This document shows positions 55,069-64,000 of a DNA stretch of 64,000 nt, in pieces. Origin of the DNA: Allobaculum sp. Allo2 (GTDB lineage Bacteria; Bacillota_I; Bacilli_A; Erysipelotrichales; Erysipelotrichaceae); assembly GCF_022701175.1 (NCBI RefSeq), contig NZ_CP078088.1:744001-808000 (forward strand), written 5' to 3'. The notes below the pieces were generated by a model. That model had not been told where the DNA came from, made no database searches, and worked only from the letters and a program-made list of their open reading frames with translations. Within the stretch, counting starts at the first letter, position 1; every line of letters begins with the position of its first letter. Position numbers and translations under genes: made by a program.

Positions 55069-55493
55069 ATGGCAGATTCGCGTCGAAAAAGCAAAAGAGA
55101 AGATTCGCAGCACGCTGGCGCGGATTTATATATATCGGTCTGATCGCTTTCAGCGTCTTCTGTTCCGTCCTGATGGCCAATGATATCGGAACCTGGCTGC
55201 ATATCAATCAGGAGGTTCATGCCAATGAGAAACTGCTTGATGAGCTCACCAGCCAGCAGAGCGAACTCGAAACCACCCGCAAAAATCTGACGAACCCGGA
55301 CTACCTCGAAATGATTGCCCGGGGCAAATATCATGTTTCCAAAAACGGCGAACAGGTGTTCGTTTTCCCGCAGCTTGGCGAAGAGGAAGAAGACCAGAGT
55401 GATTCGTCCAGTTCGCAGTCTTCGAACAAAACCGTAAAGCCCAAAGTAACCGAAGGGCTTGCGGACGCCGGTTCGAATTCGGAGGGAAACTGA
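55069..55493 (+). CDS. divIC: DivIC/FtsB-like septum formation initiator protein, frameshifted as sequenced
   Basis: Corrected length 141 residues. A short basic cytoplasmic tail (MADSRRKKQKRRFAARWRG) precedes one transmembrane helix (FIYIGLIAFSVFCSVLMA), an extracytoplasmic coiled coil (NEKLLDELTSQQSELETTRK), and the family motif NPDYLEMIARGKYHVSKNGE. The acidic Ser-rich tail is lineage-specific. The start ATG 55069 has AAGGAGG 9 nt upstream; an in-frame GTG at 55059 lies inside that box and is unlikely. One A is missing from the run at about 55086. It belongs to the FtsB/FtsL/FtsQ-type division complex (family knowledge). Confidence 0.88.
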
Positions 55494-56444
55494 TCGGAAA
55501 AATCCGGCTCGGTTTTTAAATGCATATAGAAAAATGACAGGAGATGTCCTTAACCGGGCCTCTCCTTTTGTATGGTCCGGCATGCACTTAAACATGTCTG
55601 GGTTGGTCCGCGGGGAGAACCGGAACGGGGCAGGCCTGAAGCATGCATCAGTTTCTCGCAGAAACGGGCAGAAGATCGCAGAGAAAAACTGAAAAACTTA
55701 AGCCCTAAGCCAGGAGTCAGAGTGCATGTCCTGCCCGCCCGCTCCTTTCGATCGACGGATCCAAAATCGTTTCCCCGCTGTAAAGAGCGCATCACAGGCC
55801 TTCGGATCTGGGTCCTCTCAGGAAGAGAAGACGGATTTTCGTTCTTGAAAATATGAACGAAATCTGAACAAAAGTTTCGCTTTTCAGGAAATTTCATTCG
55901 AAAAACAAGGACAGACCGGCAGACTGTAAGGCAGTCTGCCTTTTTGTTTTTGAAAGAAAAGCGCATGCAAAACGAAGTGGTAATCGGTCGTAAAGAATGA
56001 AATAAGTCGTATAAATAGGCGGAAAATATGCACAATAAACCATAAAAATAAACAAATAAAGAAATAATGCAATCGAAGGCATAAGCCGGTAAGGTCGCAA
56101 AAGCGACGGTCGGAAAGCTTAACGAAATCAAAATAAAATCTAAATATGCAACGGTACGGCTTTTCAAAACGGAAACGGCATGCATTCATGTCAGGGAACA
56201 AAGGCGGCTGCCGCGCCGGGAAGCGAGATCCAGACGGAGCAGAAATCCTGCACAGACAGAAAGGAATCTTCCTTTTTCTTCGAGGAACGCTGCGTAAAAC
56301 GAAGTGCCAGGCCCAATCCGGGCAGGAGAAAATTTCGGGTACAGCACAAACAAAGCAGCGGGAGTTCAGGGCCGAACGCGAAGCAGGAAAACAGAAGTTT
56401 AACGAAACAGGAAGAAAAGAGTTGGAAGGAAAAGGAGACGGATT
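55494..56444 (+). other. 0.95-kb intergenic region
   Basis: It contains one terminator (55918-55945) and an A/T-rich stretch at about 55960-56160, then a purine-rich lead into the winged-helix gene (AAGGAG 7 nt before ATG 56445). Open frames here lack domain signal and have low-complexity composition, so I annotate none. Confidence 0.5.
55918..55945 (+). terminator. rho-independent terminator
   Basis: GGCAGACTG pairs perfectly with CAGTCTGCC around 5 nt and is followed by TTTTTG. No annotated gene ends immediately upstream, which hints at an unrecognised transcript in 55500-55900. Confidence 0.8.
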
Positions 56445-56910
56445 ATGTCCTATGTAAATTTACAGAAACCGGCAGAAGGCAGCCGGGGAGAGTTGTCACG
56501 CTCGATAACGTACAGCGGATGGTTTATGACCAGCCGCCGCGCCAGTGGGATCCGCAGACGATCCGGGAAAGCGTGATTTATCAGACGGGTGATCTTCTGA
56601 TCGATCGCGGCGCACAGATTATTTTCAAGGGAGGGAAATGTTAATGGCGACTCCGACCGAATTTGAACTGATCCTGCATCTGGTCGAACACCAGACTTGC
56701 TTCTGCGCCAGAGAAGTTCTGATCAATGTCATCTCGAGCCGCCTGCGCCACTGCATCTCGGACAACACGCTGTCCAAGCACATCTGCCGGGTGCGCAAGA
56801 AACTCGGAGACGATGAAATCGCGCCCTATATCCTGACGCAGAATTCCAAAGGGTATAAATGGAACTTTCCCGTAACCCGACGCTTTATTACCCGGGAAAC
56901 GCTCGTCTGA
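56445..56910 (+). CDS. winged-helix (OmpR/PhoB-type) DNA-binding protein without receiver domain, frameshifted as sequenced
   Basis: Corrected length 155 residues. The N-terminal about 70 residues (MSYVNLQKPAEGSRGRVVTL onward) are unrecognised. The C-terminal half is a Trans_Reg_C winged helix: MATPTEFELILHLVEHQ, EVLINVI, CISDNTLSKHICRVRKKLGD (recognition helix) and ILTQNSKGYKW (wing). There is no Asp-phosphoacceptor receiver. Repairs: G-run at about 56503 and G-run at about 56636. Good ribosome-binding site (AAGGAG). Probably a transcription regulator; target unknown, no kinase nearby. Confidence 0.8.
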
Positions 56911-57278
56911 AACCAGACAGCCTGCACCGGACCCAGCCCGAACAGCGCAAAACGGCCTGGCATCTAGCGATATTCGAGTCAGGAAATGGCGGTTTGAAAG
57001 GCCTTTCACGCTTTGAAAACGAGGAAGATACCGGGAATGTCAACAATTGGACCGATTCGAACCGGGTGTGTCAAAACGTGTAGAAATCGTAGGAAAAGCA
57101 ATGCCTGAAAGATGATGAATATATCCATTACGGGGATCCGGAATTTTTAAAGAAAGAAGGGTACTTCCAGAAAAATCACAAATGATCACAAAATTGGGCA
57201 GAATACTTGCCTGCACGGCTGGGGCTTTCTTGCTTTTCGAAGACCCGAATCTATAATTCAGTTCGTGGAGGTTTAACG
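56911..57278 (+). other. intergenic region upstream of glgP
   Basis: No gene supported. It contains two close copies of ATCACAAA (57174-57191), resembling the box ahead of the rRNA promoters, and the glgP promoter. Confidence 0.55.
57230..57257 (+). promoter_or_regulatory. glgP promoter
   Basis: TTGCTT, 16-nt spacer, perfect TATAAT, with the glgP ATG 22 nt downstream and GTGGAGG as ribosome-binding site. Confidence 0.65.
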
Positions 57279-59742
57279 ATGAATAACATTTTCAGCAGTA
57301 AGGAAACGTTTAAGGAAGCCCTTCGCGCTGAAGTGTCCGCCCGTTTCGGACGCGATCTCGAAGATGCTTACGATGAAGAACGTTATTTAGCCCTTGGTGC
57401 TCTGATCCGCGATCATGCAGGAAACTCCTGGAAGCTCACAAAAAGAGCGTTCGCGCAAACGGTACGAAACAGCTTTACTACTTCTCAATGGAATTTCTGA
57501 TGGGCCGTCTGATGGTCAACAACCTGATGAACATGGGAATCTACGATGTTGTCCGCGATGGACTGGCCGATCTGGGACTGGATATTCACAACCTGGAGGA
57601 ACTTGAATGCGATGCCGGCCTGGGCAACGGCGGTCTTGGCCGTCTGGCCGCATGCTTCCTCGATTCTCTGGCAAGTCTGAACCTGGCCGGAAACGGAAAC
57701 TGCATCCGCTATCACTACGGTCTGTTCAAGCAGGAAATCGTCAACGATGAACAGGTGGAAAAACCCGACTGCTGGCTCCGTCTGGGCAACGTCTGGGAAG
57801 TCTGGAAACCCCAGCACGCCGTACAGGTCAAATTCGGCGGCACCCTCGATGCCTACATGGACCAGTTTGGCCATTTCCATTCGCATCACAACCCGGCGTT
57901 TGTGGTCCGCGCGGTACCGTATGACGTACCGATTGTCGGCTACAACACCCCGACCACCAACACCCTGCGTCTCTGGGACGCGGAAGTGGATGAAGAATCC
58001 GTACAGGCGGGCGTTCTGAACAAGTACCTCAATGACGTACAGGCGCTGACCGCTAACGTGTATCCGGATGATTCGACGTACGAAGGCAAGGAACTGCGCC
58101 TGAAACAGGAATACTTCTTTGTCTGCGCCGGCGTGGATCAGCTGATCCATAATCATCTGCGCGTATACGGCTCGCTCGACAATCTGGCCGAGAAAACCGC
58201 GATCCAGCTCAACGACACCCATCCGGTTCTCGTCATTCCGGAACTGATGCGCGTACTCATGGATGACTACGATTACGACTGGGATCAGGCGTGGGATATC
58301 GTTACCCGTACTGTGGCCTATACCAACCACACGATCATGGCGGAAGCGCTGGAGCGCTGGCCGCAGGAAATGATGCGTTCGCTTCTGCCGCGCGTCTACA
58401 TGATTATTGAAGAAATCGAACGCCGCTTCCATTACGAAGTGCAGCATGCCGGCAAGGAACACATGTTCCCGGCGATGTCGATTCTTTCCAACAATCAGGT
58501 CAACATGGCCAACCTTGCGGTTGTCGGAAGCCATTCGGTAAACGGCGTTGCCAAGATTCATTCCGAAATTCTCATCAACGATGTCATGGCTTCGTTCGCG
58601 TCGTTCTACCCGGGCCGCTTCAATAACAAGACCAACGGTGTCACCCACCGTCGCTGGCTCGTATATTCCAACCCGCAGCTGACCGAACTGCTGAAAAATA
58701 CATCGGCGACAGCTTCATCAAGCATCCGGAAGATCTCGAAAAGCTGATGGCCTATGTCGACGATCCGAAACTGCAGGAAGAGTTCTTCGAAGTGAAGCTC
58801 GAACGCAAGAAAATTCTGGCTGCGTACGTGAAGGAACATCTGGGCATTGAGGTCGATGTCAACACGATTTTCGACTGCCAGTCCAAACGTCTGCACGCCT
58901 ACAAGCGTCAGCTGATGAATATCTTCCATATTATGTATCTGTACCTGCGCATGAAGCAGGATCCGAATTACCGCATTACGCCGACGACGTACTTCTTCTC
59001 CGCCAAGGCTGCTCCTGGCTACGCACTGGCCAAGGAGATCATCAAGCTGATCGTCAAGGTCGCCAACCGCATCAACGGCGATCCGCAGGTCAGCCAGTAC
59101 ATGAAAGTCGTCTTCATCCCGAACTACTCCGTATCGATCGCCGAACTGCTGATCAACGCGGCAGACGTTTCGGAACAGATTTCTACCGCAGGCAAGGAAG
59201 CGTCCGGTACCGGAAACATGAAGTACATGATGAACGGTGCGCTGACGCTCGGTACACTCGATGGCGCCAACGTGGAAATCGTCGACTGTGTCGGCTTTGA
59301 AAACGCGAAGATTTTCGGTCTGAAAGTCGAAGACATCGAATGCATTCGCCGTGAGAACAGCTACGACGTCTGGCGGATTTATCATTCCAACCCGAAACTG
59401 CGCATGGTCATTGATTCTCTGCGCAACTGCACATGGTCGGAAAATCCGAACGAGTTCCAGCTGATCTTCAACGACCTGATGCTGCACAAGGACGAATTCT
59501 TCGTTCTGGCCGACTTTGATGCCTACCTGATGGCCCATGCGGACGTATCGGCCTGGTATGCCGACAAACCGGCCTGGGCTCGTGCCATGCTGGTAAATAT
59601 CGCCAAATCCGGCTACTTCTCTTCCGACCGCACCATCCGCGAATACGCGAAGGAAATCTGGGGTCTGGATGAAATTAAGTTCACGCGCCAGGAACGGCTG
59701 GAAGCCGGCTGCACCGTGGATGACGAAGAAGACGCCGCGTAA
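57279..59742 (+). CDS. glgP: glycogen/maltodextrin phosphorylase, frameshifted as sequenced
   Basis: Corrected length 821 residues, normal for GT35. It releases glucose-1-phosphate from alpha-1,4-glucans using pyridoxal phosphate. Motifs: YYFSMEFLMGR, DAGLGNGGLGRLAACFLDS, IRYHYGLFKQ, TAIQLNDTHPVL, VNGVAKIHSE, KTNGVTHRRWL, the PLP site EASGTGNMKYMMNGALTLGT, and GANVEI. Repairs: A at about 57424 and A at about 58697. It is monocistronic, with its own promoter and terminator. No glycogen-synthesis genes are in view, so imported maltodextrin could be the substrate. Confidence 0.96.
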
Positions 59743-59798
59743 GCGCGACGGTTCCCATTCGGTTCAATTCGTCTTAAAAATCACGATTTGCTTATAAT

Positions 59799-59823
59799 AA
59801 AGAGGACTGCGGTCCTCTTTTTT
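59799..59823 (+). terminator. terminator after glgP
   Basis: AAAGAGGAC pairs with GTCCTCTTT around 4 nt, followed by TTT. Confidence 0.85.
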
Positions 59824-59961
59824 CATGGGCGCAAAAGAAACGATGCCCAGCCTCCCTTATATGCGGGAGTTTTCGCTCTGGCCTGCCGTTTTGGAACGGG
59901 GAACAGGGAAAAATTAAGAAAGAAGAAAACGAGGACAGCCTTTATCCCGCAGGGGATAAGA

Positions 59962-61155
59962 ATGGACATTTTTCTATGAACAAAAACCTGTAAAACTTCT
60001 GCTTCTTGGCGCGACCGGCTCGATCGGTACGCAGACACTGGATGTGCTGCAAGCCCATCCGGATGATTTTGAACTGGTCGGCATCAGTGCCGGAAAAATA
60101 AAGCCGCACTTGAAAGCATTCTCGCGCAGTTTCCATCTGTAAAAGCGGCGGGACTCAGCGCGCAGGACGAGACCATAAGGGAAGATGCAAACGGCGTGGT
60201 CTGGTATGGCGGCGAAAAACAGATGGTGCATATGGTCGAAGAACTCGACTACGATCTGCTTGTCAACGCGGTTGTCGGCTTTCGCGGTCTCGCTCCGACG
60301 CTGGCTGCAATTGAACGCGACAAGGATGTCGCGTTAGCCAATAAGGAATCGCTGGTCTGCGGCGGCGAACTCGTTCAGGACGCCCTGAAAAAGCATGACG
60401 CCGTTTTGCGCCCGATCGATTCCGAACATTCCGCCATCTGGCAATGCCTGCAGGGAAACCGTCACGAAGACGTTTCCCGACTGATCATTACCGCCTCGGG
60501 CGGATCGCTGCGCGATCTTGGCCGGGAGGAACTGGCCGACATTATACCGGAGCGGGCGCTGAAGCATCCGTCGTGGTCGATGGGGCCGCGTATTACAATC
60601 GATTCGGCGACGATGGTCAACAAAGGCTTTGAAGTCATTGAGGCGCACTATCTCTTTGATATGCCGTATGAACAGATCGCCACGGTACTCCATCCGCAGT
60701 CGATCGTTCATTCGATAGTCGAATATCAGGACGGCGCGAGCATTGCCCAGCTGGGCAGCGCGGATATGCGCCTGCCGATTCAGTACGCGCTGTACGGCCC
60801 GGATCGCCCGTATTTAAAAGAAGATCATCCGCTTGATCTTACCCGGACTCTGACTTTAAACTTTAAGGAAATGGATTACGATCGCTATCCGATGCTTTTA
60901 CTGGCCGTTCAGGCGGGAAAGCGCGGCGGCAACGCCGGCTGCATTTTCAATGCGGCGGATGAACAGGCGGTAGACCTGTTTTTGAAAAAGAAAATTTCCT
61001 TTCTCGAAATCGAAGAGGCGATCGCCGACGCGCTCGAACAGATTCCCTTTATCGAAAACCCGGATCTGAACGATCTCTTCGACACGGATGCCCGGACCCG
61101 CGCGCACGTCAAAGCCCGCTGGTGTGGACAAAACGCGTCTGGACCCCTAGACTGA
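59962..61155 (+). CDS. dxr: 1-deoxy-D-xylulose 5-phosphate reductoisomerase, frameshifted as sequenced
   Basis: Corrected length 398 residues. It converts DXP to MEP in isoprenoid synthesis with NADPH. Motifs: [18 protein letters not shown] (NADPH fold), [28 protein letters not shown] (metal/substrate), [45 protein letters not shown], and the C-terminal [16 protein letters not shown]. The start ATG 59962 behind AGGGGAT gives MDIF-SMNKKPVK after adding one T at about 59974; ATG 59976 is the alternative. Two A-run losses follow, at about 59986 and 60098. The C-terminal few residues may also be affected by an undetected indel. Confidence 0.94.
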
Positions 61156-61162
61156 GAAAGCT

Positions 61163-61183
61163 GAAAACCGCCTGCCGGTTTTC
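61163..61183 (+). terminator. hairpin after dxr
   Basis: GAAAACCG pairs with CGGTTTTC around 5 nt, 7 nt after the stop codon. No long T-tract. Confidence 0.5.
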
Positions 61184-61213
61184 AATGAAGTGTTGAATCT
61201 GATTTGAACGTTT

Positions 61214-61248
61214 GTTTTCAAAGCGGGCTTTTCTGCCGCTTTGAAAAC
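61214..61248 (+). other. stem-loop in the leader of the next gene
   Basis: GTTTTCAAAGCGG pairs perfectly with CCGCTTTGAAAAC around a 9-nt loop, 25 nt before the GTG start at 61274. It may be a terminator or mRNA 5' structure. Confidence 0.5.
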
Positions 61249-61273
61249 GGTGAATAGATAGAAGGAGGGTCAT

Positions 61274-63156
61274 GTGAAAAAGACATCTTTGTATTCTCTT
61301 GCCGCCCTGATGGCGGCGGTCTGCCTGCCTGCAGGATCGATGATCCGGCCGGTTCTGGCTTCCAATTCCACGCTCCCCGCCGTTATCGAAGGGGAAACGG
61401 TCGATCCCGCATGCATCACTCCTGATGAGTTCGTGAATCGATTTTGTAAATTTGAAACCATTCGTCTTCTGCCTGACGGCAGCAGCGTAAAAGATTCCGT
61501 ATGGTATACGACGCTTACCCCGGAAAACGCACCGCTTCTCGCGCAGGGCAAAGGCATCTTTGATCAGATGGACGCCCAGCGCCAGCAGATCGTCATTCAG
61601 GCGGCCGCTGCGTTTGGCATCGACTATCCTGCCCTTGCGCAGAGCGCAGTGGACTATTGTGCTGCTTTAGAAAACGCAGCGCAGACACCGCAAACGCCTG
61701 CACCGGCCGCGCCTTCCGCGGATTTGGACGCTTCTTCGCAGACGAAAAGCGATCCGGCTCAGAGCGCAGCGGACAGTTCGGCTTCTTCGGAAAAAAGGAT
61801 GAACAGCCTTACGGTACTAACGAAACATCCGCTTCGGATTCTTCCGCACCGACAAAGGCTGATCCTTCACAGGAAGCACCCGCCAATGGAGAGGATGTTA
61901 AATCCAGTGAAGATACAGGAACTTCCAATGAGCAGACACCTTCTCAGACGCCGGATTCCAAAACGGAGCAGCCGGTAAATGGCGAAAACGGAAATGCGCA
62001 GACTTCGGATGCACAGGAAAATTCGAACGTTTCTGATGAAGAAACGTCTGACAAACCTGCCGATGACACAGATCCGGCAAAACCGGAAGACGCTGCTCCC
62101 GAAGCTCCCGCTGAAGTTGTGGAAACCAAACCGGTTTCCTACCAGTACACAGAAGGAACGCTCAATCTGTCTTCTTCACACATGCCAGGCGGCATGAGCG
62201 TACAGACCCTGAGCTTTCCCGTGAATCCGGAAACCGACGATCTGACGGGTACCATTGCCAAGTCGCTGGCAGAAAATGCCGGCTGGCCCGCCTGGACGGT
62301 CGAACCGGTCATTTACCAGTACACGAATAAAGAGGTAACCGTACAGACTGCGGTTTTATACCGTGTGGCAGCCGGAGATCTGCAAATGCTGTTTGATTAC
62401 GGCATCGGTCTGGACGGTCATATCGCGGTAACGCTCTATAACGCCAGCAGCTGTTCCTACAATATGGATTCCAGCACGCTGCAGCTGCCGCGCATCGGCT
62501 ACGCCGTGCTCAACCCGATCGCGGAAACCGACGGCATTCAGAACGAAATTCAGCCAGTTGATCCGGCAGCAGCGCCAGCAAATACTGCGGAAGCCACCGG
62601 AATCAAAACCGAGTCCGTCTGGACCGTGGACAAGGCTGCGTCTTCGGAAAATTCAGAAGAAGCCGGCAAAGTCGCCCAGCTGAGCGTCTTCCCGGAAATC
62701 GCGGATGAGACGATCGCAAAACAGCGTGCCGCTCTGATCAATGCGCCGACGCTGATGAGCCTCGATAATCAGGCCAATGATTTCGTTCAGCGCTACGCCA
62801 TGCAAAACGGAGCTGTGATCAAGGCGATTAACGCGTCCAACTACCAGCAGGTCCTTAACGGCATGAAAGCCTGGAACGCGCTGAGCACGAGTCAGCGCCG
62901 GTCCGTCAACGACTATCTGATTGCCAACGGAAGCTCCCGCTTCCAGCAGCTGTATCGTCAGGCGAATGAATACCGTCTGGGCATGCCGCTGCAAAAGGAA
63001 AATCTGCCTTCCTCAGCCGGATCGGTCAATACCGCTTCCGTAGCGGAACTGCCGATGTATCTCGCTTCCTTTGCGGGTGCGGCCAGCGCGCTGGTAACGT
63101 TCAGCCAGGCTGCCTTTGGCAAAACGAACAAGGACGAAGACGACGCCTCGCTTTAA
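61274..63156 (+). CDS. secreted, membrane-anchored protein of unknown function, frameshifted as sequenced
   Basis: Corrected length 627 residues. GTG start behind GAAGGAGGG. A signal peptide (MKKTSLYSLAALMAAVCLPA) is followed by a small N-terminal domain, then about 160 residues of low-complexity acidic Ser/Thr/Pro linker (about 61680-62130). A folded central region follows (YQYTEGTLNLSSSHMPGGMS, YGIGLDGHIAVTLYN), then a helical domain (NDFVQRYAMQNGAVIKAINA, TSQRRSVNDYLI). A last hydrophobic segment (LASFAGAASALVTF) with a charged tail suggests a C-terminal membrane anchor. One A is missing from the run at about 61792. No known family recognised. Confidence 0.75.
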
Positions 63157-63242
63157 AAAGAGGAAGCGTCCGTTCATTTCGCCTTTCCCTTGCGAAAGGG
63201 ACAGGTTAATCCTTTGCTTTTTCAACAATCCTTTGTATGATC

Positions 63243-63275
63243 AAAGTTCGCCGGGACTGTCCTGGCGGACTTTTT
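63243..63275 (+). terminator. terminator after the anchored secreted protein
   Basis: AAAGTTCGCC pairs with GGCGGACTTT (one G-U or mismatch) and is followed by TTG. Confidence 0.65.
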
Positions 63276-63337
63276 GAATTTATGCGGGATTGCCGTATGA
63301 TGAAAATACTAGATATCGAACGAGAATCGAGGTACGA

Positions 63338-64000
63338 ATGGCCACTTACAGCAAGAAAGATCTCGAGCGGGCGAAATTTGTCAAGGAACAGGAACTCTAT
63401 GTAAAAGAAGGCTATAAGAAAGCCGTCTTTTTAAACCGGACGTTTGCGGACTATCAGAATCACCTGTATGCGTATCTGATTGATCTGAGCATCTGTCTGC
63501 TCCCCGTCTACGTCTGGGGCGTTGAGTTTATCCTGATTTTATCGGGAGTCATCTCCCCGGCTTATTTCGATCTGCTTTTTTATATAATGTATGCCCTGCT
63601 CTTTTTGACGAGCTGCATCCTTCTTCCCTGTACACCGCCTCCAAGGGCGGGTACTCGTGGGGCGGACGGCTGATGGGACTGCGTCTAGTACGGGCGGATA
63701 AAAAACCGGCAACCGTCATGCGGCTTGTCGTGCGCGAACTGCTCGGCATCGGCGCGCCGATGATGCTTTTGGATATTTCTTCTCCATCTGGGGCATCTTC
63801 TTATGGTGGGGCGTGAACGGACTTTGCGTTCTCGCATCCCCTCACCAGCAGACCATTTTTGACTGGCTGCTCAATCTGGCTCTGGTGTATACGCCGCGCT
63901 ATTCCATGCGCGTCGTCGGCTCGAAAGCCAAGGGCCAGAAACCGGCTCCGTCCAATACGGAAGAAAACGAAAATTCTTCCGCCGCTTCTCCGTCGGAAAA
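63338..64000 (+). CDS. RDD family membrane protein (3' end outside the window), frameshifted as sequenced
   Basis: It starts at ATG 63338 (MATYSKKDLERAKFVKEQEL). The first RDD helix reads YLIDLSICLLPVYVWG, with a second helix around FYIMYALLFLTSCILL. The repaired sequence continues LYTASKGGYSWGGRLMGLRL, the family's conserved K-G-x3-G-x2-L-G-L motif, and VRELLG. A third hydrophobic region (GYFFSIWGIFLWWGVNG) precedes FDWLLN. Repairs: C at about 63630 and G at about 63773. It continues past the window with an acidic Ser-rich tail. RDD proteins are small membrane proteins of mostly unknown function, some proposed as cation antiporters. Confidence 0.85.

Overview
The window looks like a chromosomal segment of a Bacillota (Firmicutes) bacterium of about 50% GC, most probably from the Erysipelotrichaceae. 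The 16S rRNA opening and V-region style, strong AGGAGG ribosome-binding sites, an L-box lysine riboswitch, the acetylase-type DAP pathway (dapH), a DivIC-like protein, an MurJ/YtgP-type flippase and giant secreted glycosidases with FIVAR tails fit a gut or mucosal host-associated species. The family assignment comes from sequence pattern alone.

Layout: (1) 1-2650, 3' part of a 23S gene plus 5S. (2) 2.9-19.6 kb, a plus-strand glycan block: YqhD-type alcohol dehydrogenase, GH95, a metal-ligand-less Fe-ADH paralogue, GH63 and GH84. (3) 19.86-23.96 kb, an IS66-family element with an IS256-family element nested in its transposase gene. (4) 24.4-29.7 kb, a complete rRNA operon (16S-23S-5S, no spacer tRNA). 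(5) 29.8-33.2 kb, a SAM methyltransferase and a PLD-helicase fusion. (6) 33.4-38.0 kb, GH89. (7) 38.1-41.5 kb, a 23S gene with full tandem rRNA promoters but no 16S and no 5S. (8) 42.1-44.6 kb, a lysine riboswitch and dapA-dapB-dapH. (9) 44.9-64 kb, mostly core genes: recQ, DUF1846, two small unknowns, NAD(P)HX repair enzyme, murJ-like, mnmG, divIC-like, a receiver-less winged-helix protein, glgP, dxr, a secreted anchored protein and an RDD protein cut by the window edge.

The four secreted glycosidases (GH95, GH63, GH84, GH89) all carry signal peptides, carbohydrate-binding or galactose-binding-like modules, and FIVAR repeats. They would be expected to trim host glycans such as mucin caps outside the cell. 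They are bracketed by three same-strand 23S copies, which could mediate rearrangement.

Almost every gene is interrupted by one or more single-base frameshifts. About 55 were located, nearly all explained by one missing base in a short homopolymer. With these corrections every complete frameshifted reading frame comes out an exact multiple of three (the last gene is cut by the window edge). I therefore annotate the genes as intact CDS spans with sequence-level indels rather than as pseudogenes, and give the corrected protein lengths. Two in-frame stop codons (GH63 and GH89) are not explained by homopolymer errors.
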